Source: Streptomyces sp. NBC_01428 (GTDB lineage Bacteria; Actinomycetota; Actinomycetes; Streptomycetales; Streptomycetaceae). From it: a stretch of 64,000 nucleotides of DNA. Below, piece after piece: positions 19,509 through 33,508 of the stretch. Made by a program: the position numbers and the translations under genes. The stretch's first letter is position 1. Every line of letters starts with the position of its first letter. The notes under the pieces are model-generated. The model was not told the DNA's origin and ran no database searches. It saw nothing but the letters and a program-made list of their open reading frames with translations. The DNA lies in assembly GCF_036231965.1 (NCBI RefSeq), contig NZ_CP109499.1:7440001-7504000 (forward strand), read 5' to 3'.

Positions 19509-20486
19509 ATGCAGCGTCATCTCATCTCGGCCGCCGACCTCACCCGCGACGACGCCGTCCTGATCCTCGACACCGCCGAGGAGATGGCCCGGGTCGCCGA
19601 CCGGCCGATCAAGAAACTGCCGACCCTGCGCGGCCGGACCGTCGTCAACCTCTTCTTCGAGGACTCGACCCGGACCCGGATCTCCTTCGAGGCCGCCGAG
19701 AAGCGCCTCTCCGCCGACGTCATCAACTTCACCGCCAAGGGGTCGAGCGTCTCCAAGGGCGAGTCCCTCAAGGACACCGCCCAGACCCTGGAGGCCATGG
19801 GGGTCGACGCCGTCGTCATCCGGCACGGCGCCTCCGGAGCCCCCTACCGCCTCGCCACCTCGGGATGGATCGACGCCGCCGTGATCAACGCGGGCGACGG
19901 CACCCACCAGCACCCCACGCAGGCTCTGCTCGACGCCTTCACCATGCGCCGCCGGCTGGTCGGCCGGGACGCCGGGATCGGCCAGGACCTGGCCGGCCGG
20001 CGCATCACGATCGTCGGTGACGTCCTGCACAGCCGGGTCGCCCGCTCGAACGTCGACCTGCTGCACACCCTCGGCGCCGAGGTCACGCTCGTCGCGCCGC
20101 CCACGCTGGTCCCCGTCGGCGTCGAGTCCTGGCCCTGCGAGATCTCCTACGACCTCGACAGCACGCTCTCCAAGTCCGACGCGGTGATGATGCTCCGCGT
20201 CCAGCGCGAGCGGATGAACGCCGCGTTCTTCCCGACCGAGCGCGAGTACTCGCGGCGCTACGGCCTCGACGGCGAGCGCATGGCGAAGATGCCCGAGCAC
20301 GCGATCGTGATGCACCCCGGTCCGATGGTCCGCGGCATGGAGATCACCGCCGAGGTCGCCGACTCCGACCGCTGCACGGTCGTCGAGCAGGTCGCCAACG
20401 GCGTCTCGATCCGCATGGCCGTGCTCTACCTGCTGCTGGGCGGCAACGAGCCCGCCGTCACCCACACCCGTACCGAGGAGAAGTAA
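19509..20486 (+). CDS. pyrB: Aspartate carbamoyltransferase catalytic subunit
   Basis: Makes N-carbamoyl-aspartate from carbamoyl phosphate and aspartate. It has 325 residues. The carbamoyl phosphate motif [19 protein letters not shown] is near 50, [18 protein letters not shown] follows, and [11 protein letters not shown] is near the end. No regulatory pyrI subunit is encoded nearby, as expected for the actinobacterial enzyme that associates with dihydroorotase. It starts 82 bases after pyrR, and pyrC follows 5 bases after its stop. Confidence 0.97.
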   Translation: MQRHLISAADLTRDDAVLILDTAEEMARVADRPIKKLPTLRGRTVVNLFFEDSTRTRISFEAAEKRLSADVINFTAKGSSVSKGESLKDTAQTLEAMGVDAVVIRHGASGAPYRLATSGWIDAAVINAGDGTHQHPTQALLDAFTMRRRLVGRDAGIGQDLAGRRITIVGDVLHSRVARSNVDLLHTLGAEVTLVAPPTLVPVGVESWPCEISYDLDSTLSKSDAVMMLRVQRERMNAAFFPTEREYSRRYGLDGERMAKMPEHAIVMHPGPMVRGMEITAEVADSDRCTVVEQVANGVSIRMAVLYLLLGGNEPAVTHTRTEEK

Positions 20487-20491
20487 GAGCC

Positions 20492-21778
20492 ATGAGCAAG
20501 ATCCTGATCCGTGGTGCGAAGGTGCTCGGCGGCGAGCCGCAGGACGTCCTCATCGACGGCGACACGATCGCCGCGGTCGGCACCGGACTGTCGGCGGAGG
20601 GCGCCGAGGTCGTCGAGGCCGACGGCAAGGTGCTCCTGCCGGGCCTGGTCGACCTGCACACCCACCTGCGCGAGCCCGGCCGCGAGGACTCCGAGACCGT
20701 GCTGACCGGCACGCGCGCGGCGGCGAGCGGCGGCTTCACGGCCGTGTTCGCCATGGCCAACACCTTCCCCGTCGCCGACACCGCCGGCGTCGTCGAGCAG
20801 GTCTACCGGCTCGGCCAGCAGCACGGCTACTGCGACGTGCAGCCCATCGGCGCCGTCACCGTCGGCCTGGAGGGCAAGAAGCTCGCCGAGCTGGGCGCCA
20901 TGCACGAGTCCGCCGCCGGCGTCACGGTCTTCTCCGACGACGGCAAGTGCGTGGACGACGCGGTCATCATGCGCCGCGCCCTGGAGTACGTGAAGGCCTT
21001 CGGCGGCGTCGTCGCCCAGCACGCCCAGGAGCCCCGCCTCACCGAGGGCGCCCAGATGAACGAGGGCGTCGTCTCCGCCGAGCTGGGTCTCGGCGGCTGG
21101 CCCGCGGTGGCCGAGGAGTCGATCATCGCCCGCGACGTCCTGCTCGCCGAGCACGTCGGCTCCCGCGTCCACATCTGCCACCTGTCGACCGCCGGGTCCG
21201 TCGAGATCGTCCGCTGGGCCAAGTCCCGCGGCATCGACGTCACCGCCGAGGTCACCCCGCACCACCTGCTGCTCACCGACGAGCTGGTGCGCACCTACAA
21301 CCCGGTCTTCAAGGTCAACCCCCCGCTGCGGACCGAGAAGGACGTCATGGCGCTGCGCGAGGCGCTCGCCGACGGGACGATCGACATCGTCGCCACCGAC
21401 CACGCGCCGCACCCGCACGAGGACAAGGACTGCGAGTGGGCCGCCGCCGCCATGGGCATGGTCGGCCTGGAGACGGCCCTGTCCGTCGTCCAGCAGACGA
21501 TGGTCGAGACCGGCCTGCTCGACTGGGCCGGCGTCGCCGACCGCATGTCCGCCAAGCCCGCGCGGATCGGCGGGGCCACCGGCCACGGACGCCCCGTCTC
21601 GGAGGGTGAGCCCGCCAACCTCACGCTGGTCGACACCGCATACCGTGGGGACGTGGACCCCGCGGGCTTCGCCTCGCGCAGCCGCAACACCCCCTACGAG
21701 GGCCGCGAGCTGCCGGGCAGGGTCACCCACACCTGGCTGCGGGGCAAGGCCACCCTCGTCGACGGGAAGCTCGCGTGA
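20492..21778 (+). CDS. pyrC: Dihydroorotase
   Basis: Cyclises carbamoyl aspartate to dihydroorotate. It has 428 residues of the amidohydrolase superfamily (class I). The zinc ligands appear in DLHTHLREPGRED near residue 56, and DVTAEVTPHHLLLTDE and DIVATDHAPHPHEDK follow. It lies 5 bases after pyrB, which suits a pyrB-pyrC complex. Its stop overlaps the next gene by 4 bases (GTGA). Confidence 0.97.
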   Translation: MSKILIRGAKVLGGEPQDVLIDGDTIAAVGTGLSAEGAEVVEADGKVLLPGLVDLHTHLREPGREDSETVLTGTRAAASGGFTAVFAMANTFPVADTAGVVEQVYRLGQQHGYCDVQPIGAVTVGLEGKKLAELGAMHESAAGVTVFSDDGKCVDDAVIMRRALEYVKAFGGVVAQHAQEPRLTEGAQMNEGVVSAELGLGGWPAVAEESIIARDVLLAEHVGSRVHICHLSTAGSVEIVRWAKSRGIDVTAEVTPHHLLLTDELVRTYNPVFKVNPPLRTEKDVMALREALADGTIDIVATDHAPHPHEDKDCEWAAAAMGMVGLETALSVVQQTMVETGLLDWAGVADRMSAKPARIGGATGHGRPVSEGEPANLTLVDTAYRGDVDPAGFASRSRNTPYEGRELPGRVTHTWLRGKATLVDGKLA

Positions 21779-22341
21779 CACCTCTCCTCCCCCTGGCCGC
21801 CGAACAGAAGTCGGCGGAAGTGACCGACTGGGCCGCCCGCATCGGCTGGCTCGTCGGCATCGTCCTCTTCATCGCGCTCGTCTACTGGCTGATGCGCGAG
21901 GGCTGGAAGTGGCGCGGCACCCTCCAGGGCGACCTGCCCGAGCTCCTCACCGCGCCGGAAGACACCGGCCCGGTGAGACTGGGCATGAGCGGCCGCTACC
22001 ACGGCTCCACCACCGCCGGGCAGTGGCTCGACCGGATCGTGGCGCACGGCCTCGGCACCCGCAGCCGGGCCGAGCTCACGCTGACGGACGCGGGACTGGA
22101 CGTCGTACGCCCCGGTGCGAGCGACTTCTTCGTCCCGGCCGCCCACCTGCGTGAGGCCCGGCTCGACAAGGGCATCGCGGGCAAGGTCCTCACCGAGGGC
22201 GGACTGCTCGTCGTCACCTGGCAGCACGGCGACCGGCTGCTCGACTCCGGCTTCCGCTCGGACCGCGCGGACGAGCACGCGGCCTGGGTCGAGGCCCTGA
22301 ACAACATGATCAAGACGACGGAAACGGAAGGCGCACGATGA
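21775..22341 (+). CDS. Conserved membrane protein of the actinobacterial pyr operon (PH-like domain)
   Basis: 188 residues. One membrane helix at about 22-43 ([20 protein letters not shown]) is followed by a basic patch and a C-terminal beta-rich domain (about 65-180, [35 protein letters not shown]). This resembles the PH-like fold predicted for the equivalent gene between pyrC and carA in mycobacteria. It overlaps pyrC and carA by 4 bases each, so it is tightly co-translated with pyrimidine enzymes. Function is unknown. Anchoring or scaffolding a membrane-proximal enzyme complex is only a guess. Confidence 0.82.
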   Translation: MTPLLPLAAEQKSAEVTDWAARIGWLVGIVLFIALVYWLMREGWKWRGTLQGDLPELLTAPEDTGPVRLGMSGRYHGSTTAGQWLDRIVAHGLGTRSRAELTLTDAGLDVVRPGASDFFVPAAHLREARLDKGIAGKVLTEGGLLVVTWQHGDRLLDSGFRSDRADEHAAWVEALNNMIKTTETEGAR

Positions 22342-23487
22342 CGACCTCCACCCAGGGGAACGCCTCGCAGAGGAAAAAGGCGCTTCCCGCCGTACTCGTC
22401 CTGGAGGACGGCCGGGTCTTCCACGGCCGCGCCTACGGGGCCGTGGGGGAGACCTTCGGCGAAGCGGTGTTCTCCACCGGCATGACCGGCTACCAGGAGA
22501 CCCTCACCGACCCGTCCTACCACCGCCAGGTCGTCGTGATGACCGCCCCGCACGTCGGCAACACCGGCGTGAACGACGAGGACCCCGAGTCGCAGCGGAT
22601 CTGGGTCGCCGGCTACGTCGTCCGCGACCCCGCGCGCGTCCCGTCCAACTGGCGCTCCCGCCGCTCCCTCGACGAGGAACTGCGCACGCAGGGCGTCGTC
22701 GGCATCAGCGGCATCGACACCCGCGCCCTCACCCGCCACCTCCGCGAGCGCGGCGCCATGCGCGTCGGCATCTTCTCGGGCAACGCGCTGCCCGACGAGG
22801 GCACCATGCTGGCCGAGGTCCGCCAGGCGCCCGAGATGAAGGGCGCGAACCTCGCCGCCGAGGTCGCCACCAAGGAGACCTACGTCGTCCCCGCGATCGG
22901 TGAGAAGAAGTTCACCGTCGCCGCCGTCGACCTGGGCATCAAGGGCATGACCCCGCACCGGATGGCCGAGCGGGGCATCGAGGTGCACGTGCTGCCCGCG
23001 ACCGCCACCGCCGAGGACGTCTACGCCGTGAACCCCGACGGTGTCTTCTTCTCCAACGGCCCCGGCGACCCTGCGACCGCCGACGGACCGGTGTCCGTCA
23101 TGCAGGAAGTCCTCTCCCGGAAGACCCCGCTCTTCGGCATCTGCTTCGGCAACCAGATCCTCGGCCGCGCCCTCGGCTTCGGCACCTACAAGCTGAAGTA
23201 CGGCCACCGCGGCATCAACCAGCCGGTGCAGGACCGTACGACCAACAAGGTCGAGGTCACCGCGCACAACCACGGATTCGCCGTCGACGCCCCGCTCGAC
23301 AAGGTCTCCGAGACCCCCTACGGCCGCGCCGAGGTCTCCCACGTCTGCCTCAACGACGACGTGGTGGAGGGCCTCCAGCTGCTCGACCAGCCGGCCTTCA
23401 GCGTCCAGTACCACCCCGAAGCGGCGGCAGGACCGCACGACGCCGCCTACCTGTTCGACCGCTTCGTTTCTCTGATGGAGGGCCAGC

Positions 23488-23495
<8 letters not shown>
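22338..23495 (+). CDS. carA: Carbamoyl-phosphate synthase small (glutaminase) subunit
   Basis: Hydrolyses glutamine and channels ammonia to CarB. It has 385 residues. The N-terminal CPSase small domain contains [20 protein letters not shown]. The class I glutaminase domain has the nucleophile in [17 protein letters not shown] and the His/Glu pair in [15 protein letters not shown]. It overlaps the preceding gene by 4 bases and carB by 8 bases. Confidence 0.97.
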
Positions 23496-26796
<3,301 letters not shown>

Positions 26797-26803
26797 CGGC
26801 CCA

Positions 26804-26836
26804 GAGGGGGACACCGGGAACGGTGTCCCCCTCTTC
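26804..26836 (+). terminator. Hairpin between carB and pyrD (attenuator or partial terminator)
   Basis: GAGGGGGACACC at 26804-26815 pairs perfectly with GGTGTCCCCCTC at 26822-26833 (12 bp, 6-nt loop) and is followed by TTC. It lies inside the otherwise contiguous pyr cluster, so it may lower expression of pyrD-pyrF relative to upstream genes or separate two transcripts. Confidence 0.6.
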
Positions 26837-26890
26837 ATGAGGCCCCCAGACCGCCCGAGGCCCGCATCGGGCTCTTCCGAGGACACGATC

Positions 26891-27997
26891 ATGTACAAGC
26901 CCTTCTTCAACCTCGTCTTCAAGCGGATGGACCCGGAGCAGGCCCACCACCTCGCCTTCCGCTGGATCCGGCTCACCGCCCGCGTCCCCGTCCTGCGCAC
27001 CTTCGTTGCCGCCTCGCTCGCCCCCCGCCACAAGGAACTGCGCACCGAGGCGTTCGGGCTGCGGATGCACGGCCCCTTCGGACTCGCCGCCGGGTTCGAC
27101 AAGAACGCCGTGGCCATCGACGGCATGGCCATGCTCGGCTTCGACCACATCGAGATCGGCACCGTCACCGGGGAGCCGCAGCCCGGCAACCCCAAGAAGC
27201 GCCTGTTCCGCCTCGTCCAGGACCGTGCGCTGATCAACCGCATGGGCTTCAACAACGAGGGCTCTGCGGCCGTCGCCGAGCGCCTGGCGGCCCGCACACC
27301 CGTCTTCAGGACCGTGGTGGGCGTCAACATCGGCAAGACCAAGGTCGTCCCCGAGGAGGAGGCCGCCGGCGACTACGTGAAGTCGACCGAGCGGCTCGCC
27401 CGGCACGCCGACTACCTCGTCGTGAACGTCTCCTCCCCGAACACGCCCGGCCTGCGCAACCTCCAGGCCACCGAGGCGCTCCGCCCGCTGCTGAGCGCGG
27501 TGCGCGAGGCCGCGGACCGCGCGGTCACCGGCCGGCGCGTCCCGCTCCTGGTCAAGATCGCCCCCGACCTCGCCGACGAGGACGTCGACGCGGTCGCCGA
27601 CCTCGCCGTGGAACTCGGCCTCGACGGGATCATCGCGACGAACACCACCATCGCGCGCGAGGGCCTCGGCCTGTCGTCCGACCCGGCCCTGGTGGGGGAG
27701 ACCGGCGGGCTGTCGGGCGCACCGCTCAAGGCGCGCTCGCTGGAGGTGCTCCGCCGCCTCTACGCGCGCGTGGGCGACCGCATCACCCTGGTGGGCGTCG
27801 GCGGCATCGAGAACGCCGAGGACGCCTGGCAGCGCATCCTGGCCGGCGCCACGCTGGTGCAGGGCTACAGCGCCTTCATCTACGAGGGGCCCTTCTGGGC
27901 CCGTGCCCTCCACAAGGGGCTCGCCGCCCGTCTGCGGACGAGCCCGTACGCCACCCTCGCCGACGCGGTCGGCGCCGACGTGAGGAAGTCCGTATGA
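26891..27997 (+). CDS. pyrD: Dihydroorotate dehydrogenase (quinone), class 2
   Basis: Oxidises dihydroorotate to orotate at the membrane with quinone as acceptor. It has 368 residues. The N-terminal helical segment [20 protein letters not shown] is typical of class 2 enzymes and inserts into the membrane face. [45 protein letters not shown] (catalytic Ser region) and [13 protein letters not shown] are present. I chose ATG 26891 because upstream codons up to 26837 lack conservation. It overlaps pyrF by 4 bases. Confidence 0.96.
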   Translation: MYKPFFNLVFKRMDPEQAHHLAFRWIRLTARVPVLRTFVAASLAPRHKELRTEAFGLRMHGPFGLAAGFDKNAVAIDGMAMLGFDHIEIGTVTGEPQPGNPKKRLFRLVQDRALINRMGFNNEGSAAVAERLAARTPVFRTVVGVNIGKTKVVPEEEAAGDYVKSTERLARHADYLVVNVSSPNTPGLRNLQATEALRPLLSAVREAADRAVTGRRVPLLVKIAPDLADEDVDAVADLAVELGLDGIIATNTTIAREGLGLSSDPALVGETGGLSGAPLKARSLEVLRRLYARVGDRITLVGVGGIENAEDAWQRILAGATLVQGYSAFIYEGPFWARALHKGLAARLRTSPYATLADAVGADVRKSV

Positions 27998-28836
27998 GCC
28001 TGGAACCCTTCGGCGCCCGCCTGCGCCGCGCCATGGACGAGCGGGGCCCGCTGTGCGTGGGCATCGACCCGCACGCCTCCCTCCTCGCCGACTGGGGCCT
28101 GGCCGACGACATCGCGGGCCTGGAGCGCTTCAGCCGCACGGTCGTCGAGGCGCTCGCCGACCGGGTCGCCGTCCTCAAGCCGCAGAGCGCCTTCTTCGAG
28201 CGGTTCGGCTCACGCGGGATCGCCGTCCTGGAGAAGTCGGTCGAGGAGGCCCGCGCGGCCGGGGCGCTGGTCGTGATGGACGCCAAGCGCGGCGACATCG
28301 GCTCGACCATGGCCGCGTACGCCGAGACCTTCCTGCGCAAGGACGCGCCCCTCTTCTCGGACGCGCTGACCGTGTCGCCCTTCCTCGGCTACGGCTCGCT
28401 GCTGCCCGCGGTCGAGCTGGCGCGCGAGAGCGGGGCCGGGCTCTTCGTCCTTGCGCTCACCTCCAACCCGGAGGGCGGCGAGGTCCAGCACGCCCTGCGC
28501 GAGGACGGCCGGAACGTCGGGGCGACGATGCTCGCGCATCTGGCCGTCGAGAACGCGGGCGAGGCGCCGCTCGGCTCCTTCGGCGCGGTCGTCGGCGCCA
28601 CGCTGGGCGATCTGTCCTCCTACGACCTCGACATCAACGGTCCGCTCCTCGCGCCCGGTATCGGCGCCCAGGGAGCGACGGCGGCCGATCTGGCGGGCGT
28701 CTTCGGCCCCGCGGTGCGCAACGTCGTCCCGAACGTGAGCCGGGGCGTCCTCCGGTTCGGTCCGGACGTGGTCGCGCTGCGTTCCTCCGCGGACCGCTTC
28801 GCGGAGGAGATCAGGGCCGCCGTGACCGCCGCCTGA
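27994..28836 (+). CDS. pyrF: Orotidine 5'-phosphate decarboxylase (type 2)
   Basis: Final step to UMP. It has 280 residues, the longer actinobacterial form. [15 protein letters not shown] lies near the N-terminus and the catalytic motif [17 protein letters not shown] near 88. The C-terminal half carries [13 protein letters not shown] and the phosphate-binding region. It overlaps pyrD by 4 bases and is the last gene of the pyr cluster. Confidence 0.96.
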   Translation: MSLEPFGARLRRAMDERGPLCVGIDPHASLLADWGLADDIAGLERFSRTVVEALADRVAVLKPQSAFFERFGSRGIAVLEKSVEEARAAGALVVMDAKRGDIGSTMAAYAETFLRKDAPLFSDALTVSPFLGYGSLLPAVELARESGAGLFVLALTSNPEGGEVQHALREDGRNVGATMLAHLAVENAGEAPLGSFGAVVGATLGDLSSYDLDINGPLLAPGIGAQGATAADLAGVFGPAVRNVVPNVSRGVLRFGPDVVALRSSADRFAEEIRAAVTAA

Positions 28837-28974
28837 GCCCTTCACGACACTCCGGAACAGCTTCGACGAGGGTCTTCCGGGCGCCCCGAGTCTGAATACA
28901 TTCTCAAATCCGGGGAGTTATGTCGGAAATGTCGGGCTCCAGGGAGGCTGACCAGGACTTTTCCGCTGTTCTCG

Positions 28975-29023
28975 CTGACTCTGGCGCACTTGCCCGCTAG
29001 TCTCCGTCGAGAGAACGGGCAAG
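28975..29023 (+). promoter_or_regulatory. Candidate mihF promoter and 5'-leader inverted repeat
   Basis: CTGACT (28975-28980), a 17-base spacer and TAGTCT (28998-29003) resemble a vegetative -35/-10 pair. CTTGCCCG (28989-28996) and CGGGCAAG (29016-29023) are an 8-bp inverted repeat flanking the putative start site. The promoter call rests on consensus likeness only. Confidence 0.35.
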
Positions 29024-29110
29024 CGTGTTGCTCGTACCTCCCCAGGTGTGGGGCGAACAGGTTCCTCACCGGTCCGTATCCGACAGTTCGACATCCGAGG
29101 TGACGTAGGC

Positions 29111-29434
29111 GTGGCTCTTCCGCCCCTTACCCCTGAACAGCGCGCAGCCGCGCTCGAAAAGGCCGCCGCGGCTCGCCGGGAGCGGGCCGAGGTCAAGAAT
29201 CGACTCAAGCACTCCGGTGCTTCTCTCCATGAGGTCATCAAGCAGGGCCAGGAGAACGACGTCGTCGGCAAGATGAAGGTCTCCGCCCTTCTGGAGTCCC
29301 TGCCGGGCGTGGGCAAGGTCCGCGCCAAGCAGATCATGGAGCGACTCGGGATCTCCGAGAGCCGCCGCGTTCGCGGTCTCGGCTCGAACCAGATCGCCTC
29401 TTTGGAGCGCGAGTTCGGCGGTTCCGGCGCCTGA
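29111..29434 (+). CDS. mihF: Actinobacterial integration host factor (sIHF/mIHF)
   Basis: Small basic nucleoid-associated protein of 107 residues, unrelated in fold to proteobacterial IHF. A long N-terminal helix ([22 protein letters not shown]) is followed by an H2TH-type DNA-binding module, [30 protein letters not shown]. In Streptomyces it affects nucleoid compaction, sporulation and antibiotics; the mycobacterial relative is essential. GTG at 29111 gives the known N-terminus [10 protein letters not shown]. It lies between pyrF and gmk, the conserved position. Confidence 0.95.
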   Translation: MALPPLTPEQRAAALEKAAAARRERAEVKNRLKHSGASLHEVIKQGQENDVVGKMKVSALLESLPGVGKVRAKQIMERLGISESRRVRGLGSNQIASLEREFGGSGA

Positions 29435-29471
29435 GTCCTGGGCACCCCGGGATTGCTGGAATAATCGCTGC

Positions 29472-30029
29472 ATGAGTGAACGTCCGCGGCTGACCGTGCT
29501 CTCCGGCCCCTCAGGGGTCGGCAAGAGCACGGTCGTCGCTCATATGCGCAAGGAACACCCCGAGGTCTGGCTCTCGGTGTCGGCGACGACCCGCAAGCCC
29601 CGCCCCGGTGAGAAGCACGGGGTGCACTACTTCTTCGTCTCCGACGAGGAGATGGACAAGCTGATCGCCAACGGCGAACTGCTGGAGTGGGCCGAGTTCG
29701 CGGGCAACCGCTACGGGACCCCGCGCGCCGCCGTCCTGGAGCACCTGGAGTCGGGTGTGCCCGTCCTCCTGGAGATCGATCTCCAGGGCGCGCGCCAGGT
29801 TCGCGAGTCGATGCCCGAGGCGCTGCTCGTCTTCCTGGCCCCGCCCTCCTGGGAGGAGCTGGTGCGCCGGCTCACCGGTCGTGGCACCGAATCCCCCGAG
29901 GTGATCGAGCGTCGCCTCGCGGCGGCGAAGATCGAACTGGCGGCCGAGCCGGAGTTCGATGTCACCCTGGTCAACACCTCCGTCGAGGACGTGGCGCGTG
30001 AGCTGCTAGCCTTGGTGGAAGTTGTTTGA
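29472..30029 (+). CDS. gmk: Guanylate kinase
   Basis: Phosphorylates GMP to GDP. It has 185 residues. The P-loop [11 protein letters not shown] is at residues about 9-18, the GMP-binding segment reads [29 protein letters not shown] serves as the Walker B-like strand, and the lid has [17 protein letters not shown]. It sits 37 bases after mihF and just before rpoZ, a very conserved pair. Confidence 0.96.
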   Translation: MSERPRLTVLSGPSGVGKSTVVAHMRKEHPEVWLSVSATTRKPRPGEKHGVHYFFVSDEEMDKLIANGELLEWAEFAGNRYGTPRAAVLEHLESGVPVLLEIDLQGARQVRESMPEALLVFLAPPSWEELVRRLTGRGTESPEVIERRLAAAKIELAAEPEFDVTLVNTSVEDVARELLALVEVV

Positions 30030-30066
30030 TCTTTCAGGTCTTTTTCCACCATTCGGAAGGCAGAGC

Positions 30067-30339
30067 GTGTCCTCTTCCATCACCGCTCCCGAGGGCATCA
30101 TCAACCCTCCGATCGACGAGCTTCTCGAGGCCACCGACTCGAAGTACAGCCTGGTGATCTACGCGGCCAAGCGTGCCCGCCAGATCAACGCGTACTACTC
30201 GCAGCTCGGCGAGGGCCTCCTCGAGTACGTCGGTCCGCTCGTCGACACCCACGTCCACGAGAAGCCGCTGTCGATCGCCCTGCGCGAGATCAACGCGGGA
30301 CTGCTGACGTCCGAGGCCGTAGAGGGCCCCGCCCAGTAG
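30067..30339 (+). CDS. rpoZ: RNA polymerase omega subunit
   Basis: 90 residues. Helps assemble RNA polymerase by holding the beta-prime subunit. Conserved segments are [32 protein letters not shown] and [18 protein letters not shown] at 30067 was chosen because the conserved protein begins [10 protein letters not shown] and AAGG lies just upstream. It is 37 bases after gmk. A perfect hairpin follows. Confidence 0.95.
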   Translation: MSSSITAPEGIINPPIDELLEATDSKYSLVIYAAKRARQINAYYSQLGEGLLEYVGPLVDTHVHEKPLSIALREINAGLLTSEAVEGPAQ

Positions 30340-30357
30340 TCGTTCACATCCTCATCC

Positions 30358-30386
30358 CAGGCCCGGCGGCGCGACCGCCGGGCCTG
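30358..30386 (+). terminator. Hairpin terminator after rpoZ
   Basis: CAGGCCCGGCGG at 30358-30369 and CCGCCGGGCCTG at 30375-30386 are perfectly complementary (12 bp, 5-nt loop). No T-run follows. coaBC begins 44 bases later. Confidence 0.6.
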
Positions 30387-30430
30387 TGGTGTGTCATGGA
30401 GTCGTACGTTTCCTAGTGCGGGGAGAGACG

Positions 30431-31633
30431 GTGGACAAGCCGAGGGTCGTCCTGGGGGTCAGCGGTGGCATCGCCGCCTACAAGGCCTGTGAGCTGCTGC
30501 GACGGCTGACGGAGTCGGGCCACGACGTACGGGTCGTGCCCACCGCGTCCGCCCTGCACTTCGTCGGCGCCGCCACCTGGTCCGCGCTCTCGGGCCACCC
30601 CGTCTCCACCGAGGTCTGGTCGGACGTCCACGAGGTCCCGCACGTACGCATCGGACAGCACGCCGACCTCGTGGTGGTGGCCCCGGCGACGGCGGACATG
30701 CTGGCGAAGGCCGCCCACGGCCTCGCCGACGACCTGCTCACCAACACCCTGCTCACCGCCCGCTGCCCGGTCGTCTTCGCGCCCGCCATGCACACCGAGA
30801 TGTGGGAGCACCCGGCCACCCGGGAGAACGTGGCGACCCTGCGGCGCCGCGGCGCCGTCGTCATCGAGCCCGCCGTCGGCCGCCTGACCGGCGTCGACAC
30901 CGGCAAGGGCCGGCTGCCCGACCCGGGGGAGATCTACGAGGTCTGCCGGCGCGTCCTCGCCCGGGGTGTCACCGAGACGGATCTCGCCGGACGGCACGTC
31001 GTCGTCAGCGCGGGCGGCACCCGCGAGCCCCTCGACCCCGTCCGCTTCCTCGGCAACCGCTCCTCCGGCAAGCAGGGGTACGCGCTGGCCCGTACCGCCG
31101 CCGCGCGGGGCGCCCGCGTCACCCTGATCGCCGCGAACACCGGCCTCCCGGACCCGGCAGGGGTCGACGTGGTCCAGGTCGGGACCGCCGTGCAGCTGCG
31201 GGAGGCCGTGCTGAAGGCGACGCCCGACGCCGACGCCGTGGTGATGGCGGCCGCGGTGGCGGACTTCCGCCCTCAGACGTACGCGGCCGGAAAGATCAAG
31301 AAGAAGGACGGCCAGGAGCCGGAGCCGGTCGTGCTCGTCCGCAATCCGGACATCCTCGCCGAGATCTCCGCCGAACGGGCGCGCCCCGGCCAGGTGGTCG
31401 TCGGCTTCGCGGCGGAGACGGACGACGTCCTCGCCAACGGACGGACGAAGCTGGCACGCAAGGGCTGCGATCTGCTGGTGGTGAACGAGGTCGGCGAGAG
31501 CCGCACGTTCGGCTCCGAGGAGAACGAGGCCGTGGTGCTCGGGGCCGACGGAAGCGAGACGCCGGTGGCCCACGGACCCAAGGAAGCGCTGGCCGACACG
31601 GTGTGGGACCTCGTGACACGCCGACTGGGGTGA
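30431..31633 (+). CDS. coaBC: Bifunctional phosphopantothenoylcysteine decarboxylase / phosphopantothenate-cysteine ligase
   Basis: Two consecutive steps of coenzyme A synthesis. It has 400 residues. The N-terminal flavin-dependent CoaC half (1-about 185) has GVSGGIAAYKACELLRRL and the PAMHTEMW motif; His in place of the Asn of PxMNxxMW is, to my knowledge, usual in actinobacteria. The C-terminal CoaB half (about 190-400) has SAGGTREPLDPVRFLGNRSSGKQG and KIKKKDGQEPEPVVLVRNPD. GTG 30431 follows GGGAGAG. It is upstream of metK in the conserved order. Confidence 0.95.
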   Translation: MDKPRVVLGVSGGIAAYKACELLRRLTESGHDVRVVPTASALHFVGAATWSALSGHPVSTEVWSDVHEVPHVRIGQHADLVVVAPATADMLAKAAHGLADDLLTNTLLTARCPVVFAPAMHTEMWEHPATRENVATLRRRGAVVIEPAVGRLTGVDTGKGRLPDPGEIYEVCRRVLARGVTETDLAGRHVVVSAGGTREPLDPVRFLGNRSSGKQGYALARTAAARGARVTLIAANTGLPDPAGVDVVQVGTAVQLREAVLKATPDADAVVMAAAVADFRPQTYAAGKIKKKDGQEPEPVVLVRNPDILAEISAERARPGQVVVGFAAETDDVLANGRTKLARKGCDLLVVNEVGESRTFGSEENEAVVLGADGSETPVAHGPKEALADTVWDLVTRRLG

Positions 31634-31872
31634 ATGTCTCATCCACCCCTCCGGATGCCGCGAAGCCCGTGAAATCGGGCGTGGCGACCCTGGCGGACCC
31701 CCCTGGACATGGCGCAGAATGCCCGTGCCGCAGGTCACAGGCTTCCCGAGAGGCGAGACAGGCGTCCCGCGGCTGAGCGCGACCGATAAACTGTTCTCGG
31801 ACGACGCCGGGCGCAGCCCCCGGCCCGTCCACCCATGATCAGCCAGCAGCCGCTGCAACCACAGGGAGCGTT

Positions 31873-33081
31873 GTGTCCCGTCGCCTGTTCACCTCGGAGT
31901 CCGTGACCGAGGGTCACCCCGACAAGATCGCTGACCAGATCAGCGACACCATTCTCGACGCGCTTCTGCGAGAGGACCCGACGTCCCGGGTCGCCGTGGA
32001 GACGCTCATCACCACCGGCCTGGTGCACGTGGCCGGAGAGGTCACCACCAAGGCGTACGCGCCGATCGCGCAGCTCGTCCGGGACAAGATCCTGGAGATC
32101 GGCTACGACTCGTCGAAGAAGGGCTTCGACGGAGCGTCCTGTGGCGTGTCGGTGTCGATCGGCTCCCAGTCCCCGGACATCGCGCAGGGTGTCGACACGG
32201 CTTACGAGTCCCGTGTCGAGGGTGATGAGGACGAGCTGGACAAGCAGGGTGCCGGCGACCAGGGCCTGATGTTCGGGTACGCGACGGACGAGACCCCGAA
32301 CCTGATGCCGCTCCCGATCCACCTCGCGCACAAGCTCTCGCGCCGGCTGTCCGAGGTCCGCAAGAACGGGACCATCCCGTACCTGCGCCCCGACGGCAAG
32401 ACCCAGGTCACCATCGAGTACGACGGCGACAAGGCGGTCCGCCTGGACACCGTCGTCGTCTCCTCGCAGCACGCGTCGGACATCGACCTGGAGTCGCTGC
32501 TCGCCCCCGACATCCGCGAGTTCGTGGTGGAGCCGGAGCTGAAGGCCCTCCTCGACGACGGCATCAAGCTGGAGACCGAGGGCTACCGCCTGCTGGTGAA
32601 CCCGACCGGCCGCTTCGAGATCGGCGGCCCGATGGGCGACGCCGGCCTCACCGGCCGCAAGATCATCATCGACACGTACGGCGGCATGGCCCGCCACGGC
32701 GGCGGCGCCTTCTCCGGCAAGGACCCGTCCAAGGTCGACCGCTCCGCCGCGTACGCGATGCGCTGGGTCGCCAAGAACGTCGTCGCCGCGGGCCTCGCCT
32801 CCCGCTGCGAGGTCCAGGTCGCGTACGCCATCGGCAAGGCCGAGCCGGTCGGTCTGTTCGTCGAGACCTTCGGCACCGCCAAGGTCGACGCCGAGAAGAT
32901 CGAGACCGCCATCTCCGAGGTCTTCGACCTCCGCCCGGCGGCCATCATCCGCGACCTCGACCTGCTCCGCCCGATCTACTCCCAGACCGCCGCCTACGGC
33001 CACTTCGGCCGTGAGCTGCCGGACTTCACGTGGGAGCGGACGGACCGGGTGGACGCGCTCCGCAAGGCCGCGGGCCTGTAG
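31873..33081 (+). CDS. metK: S-adenosylmethionine synthase
   Basis: Makes SAM from methionine and ATP. It has 402 residues. Signatures are [32 protein letters not shown] and [19 protein letters not shown]. The start is GTG with GGGAG upstream. The 239-base upstream gap contains GATAAACTG at about 31785 as a possible -10 element; I see no recognisable SAM riboswitch there. SAM supply is known to affect Streptomyces antibiotic production. Confidence 0.97.
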   Translation: MSRRLFTSESVTEGHPDKIADQISDTILDALLREDPTSRVAVETLITTGLVHVAGEVTTKAYAPIAQLVRDKILEIGYDSSKKGFDGASCGVSVSIGSQSPDIAQGVDTAYESRVEGDEDELDKQGAGDQGLMFGYATDETPNLMPLPIHLAHKLSRRLSEVRKNGTIPYLRPDGKTQVTIEYDGDKAVRLDTVVVSSQHASDIDLESLLAPDIREFVVEPELKALLDDGIKLETEGYRLLVNPTGRFEIGGPMGDAGLTGRKIIIDTYGGMARHGGGAFSGKDPSKVDRSAAYAMRWVAKNVVAAGLASRCEVQVAYAIGKAEPVGLFVETFGTAKVDAEKIETAISEVFDLRPAAIIRDLDLLRPIYSQTAAYGHFGRELPDFTWERTDRVDALRKAAGL

Positions 33082-33508
33082 CCCCCGCCTTCTCCGGCTG
33101 ATCCGTGAGGCCCGGCACCCCAGGGTGCCGGGCCTCACGGCTGCCCGGAGCCCGGTGGCGGGGAAACCGGTGGCCCGGGCGGCCCCCGATTCGTACGCTG
33201 GTGATCTCCCGGTGCGCCGGTCGCGGTTACTTCGGTGGAGTACGCCCTTCAAGGCGTGCGGTGAATCTGAGAACAGTCATACCGCTGCCACCCTGATCTC
33301 GGGAGAGCCCCCGGCACCGCCGTGCCCGGTGCGACGGCCGCGGGTACTTCCGGGTGATGTCCCCTCGCAGGTTCGCATCCTGCTGCCGGTCCTGGACCGG
33401 TATGGCCGAGCGGCCCATGGCAGAAGCGCCCTCGTGGCGTTCGCGATCCGCGGCCGGCCTGATCTCGGGCCCACGGCGGTGTCGGTGCTGTCTGGTAGGA
33501 ATACTGCT
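33082..33508 (+). other. Intergenic region metK-priA with metK terminator
   Basis: The 427-base gap begins with a strong hairpin: GTGAGGCCCGGCACC from 33105 pairs with its complement ending at 33138, which terminates metK. No gene can be supported in the rest. TAGGAAT at 33496-33502 lies 7 bases before the priA GTG and could be a -10 box for a leaderless transcript. Confidence 0.5.

Noticed and set aside
31634-31872. SAM riboswitch upstream of metK
   Set aside because: I could not find the conserved cores of any SAM riboswitch class; only a short GCCCG/CGGGC hairpin is present.
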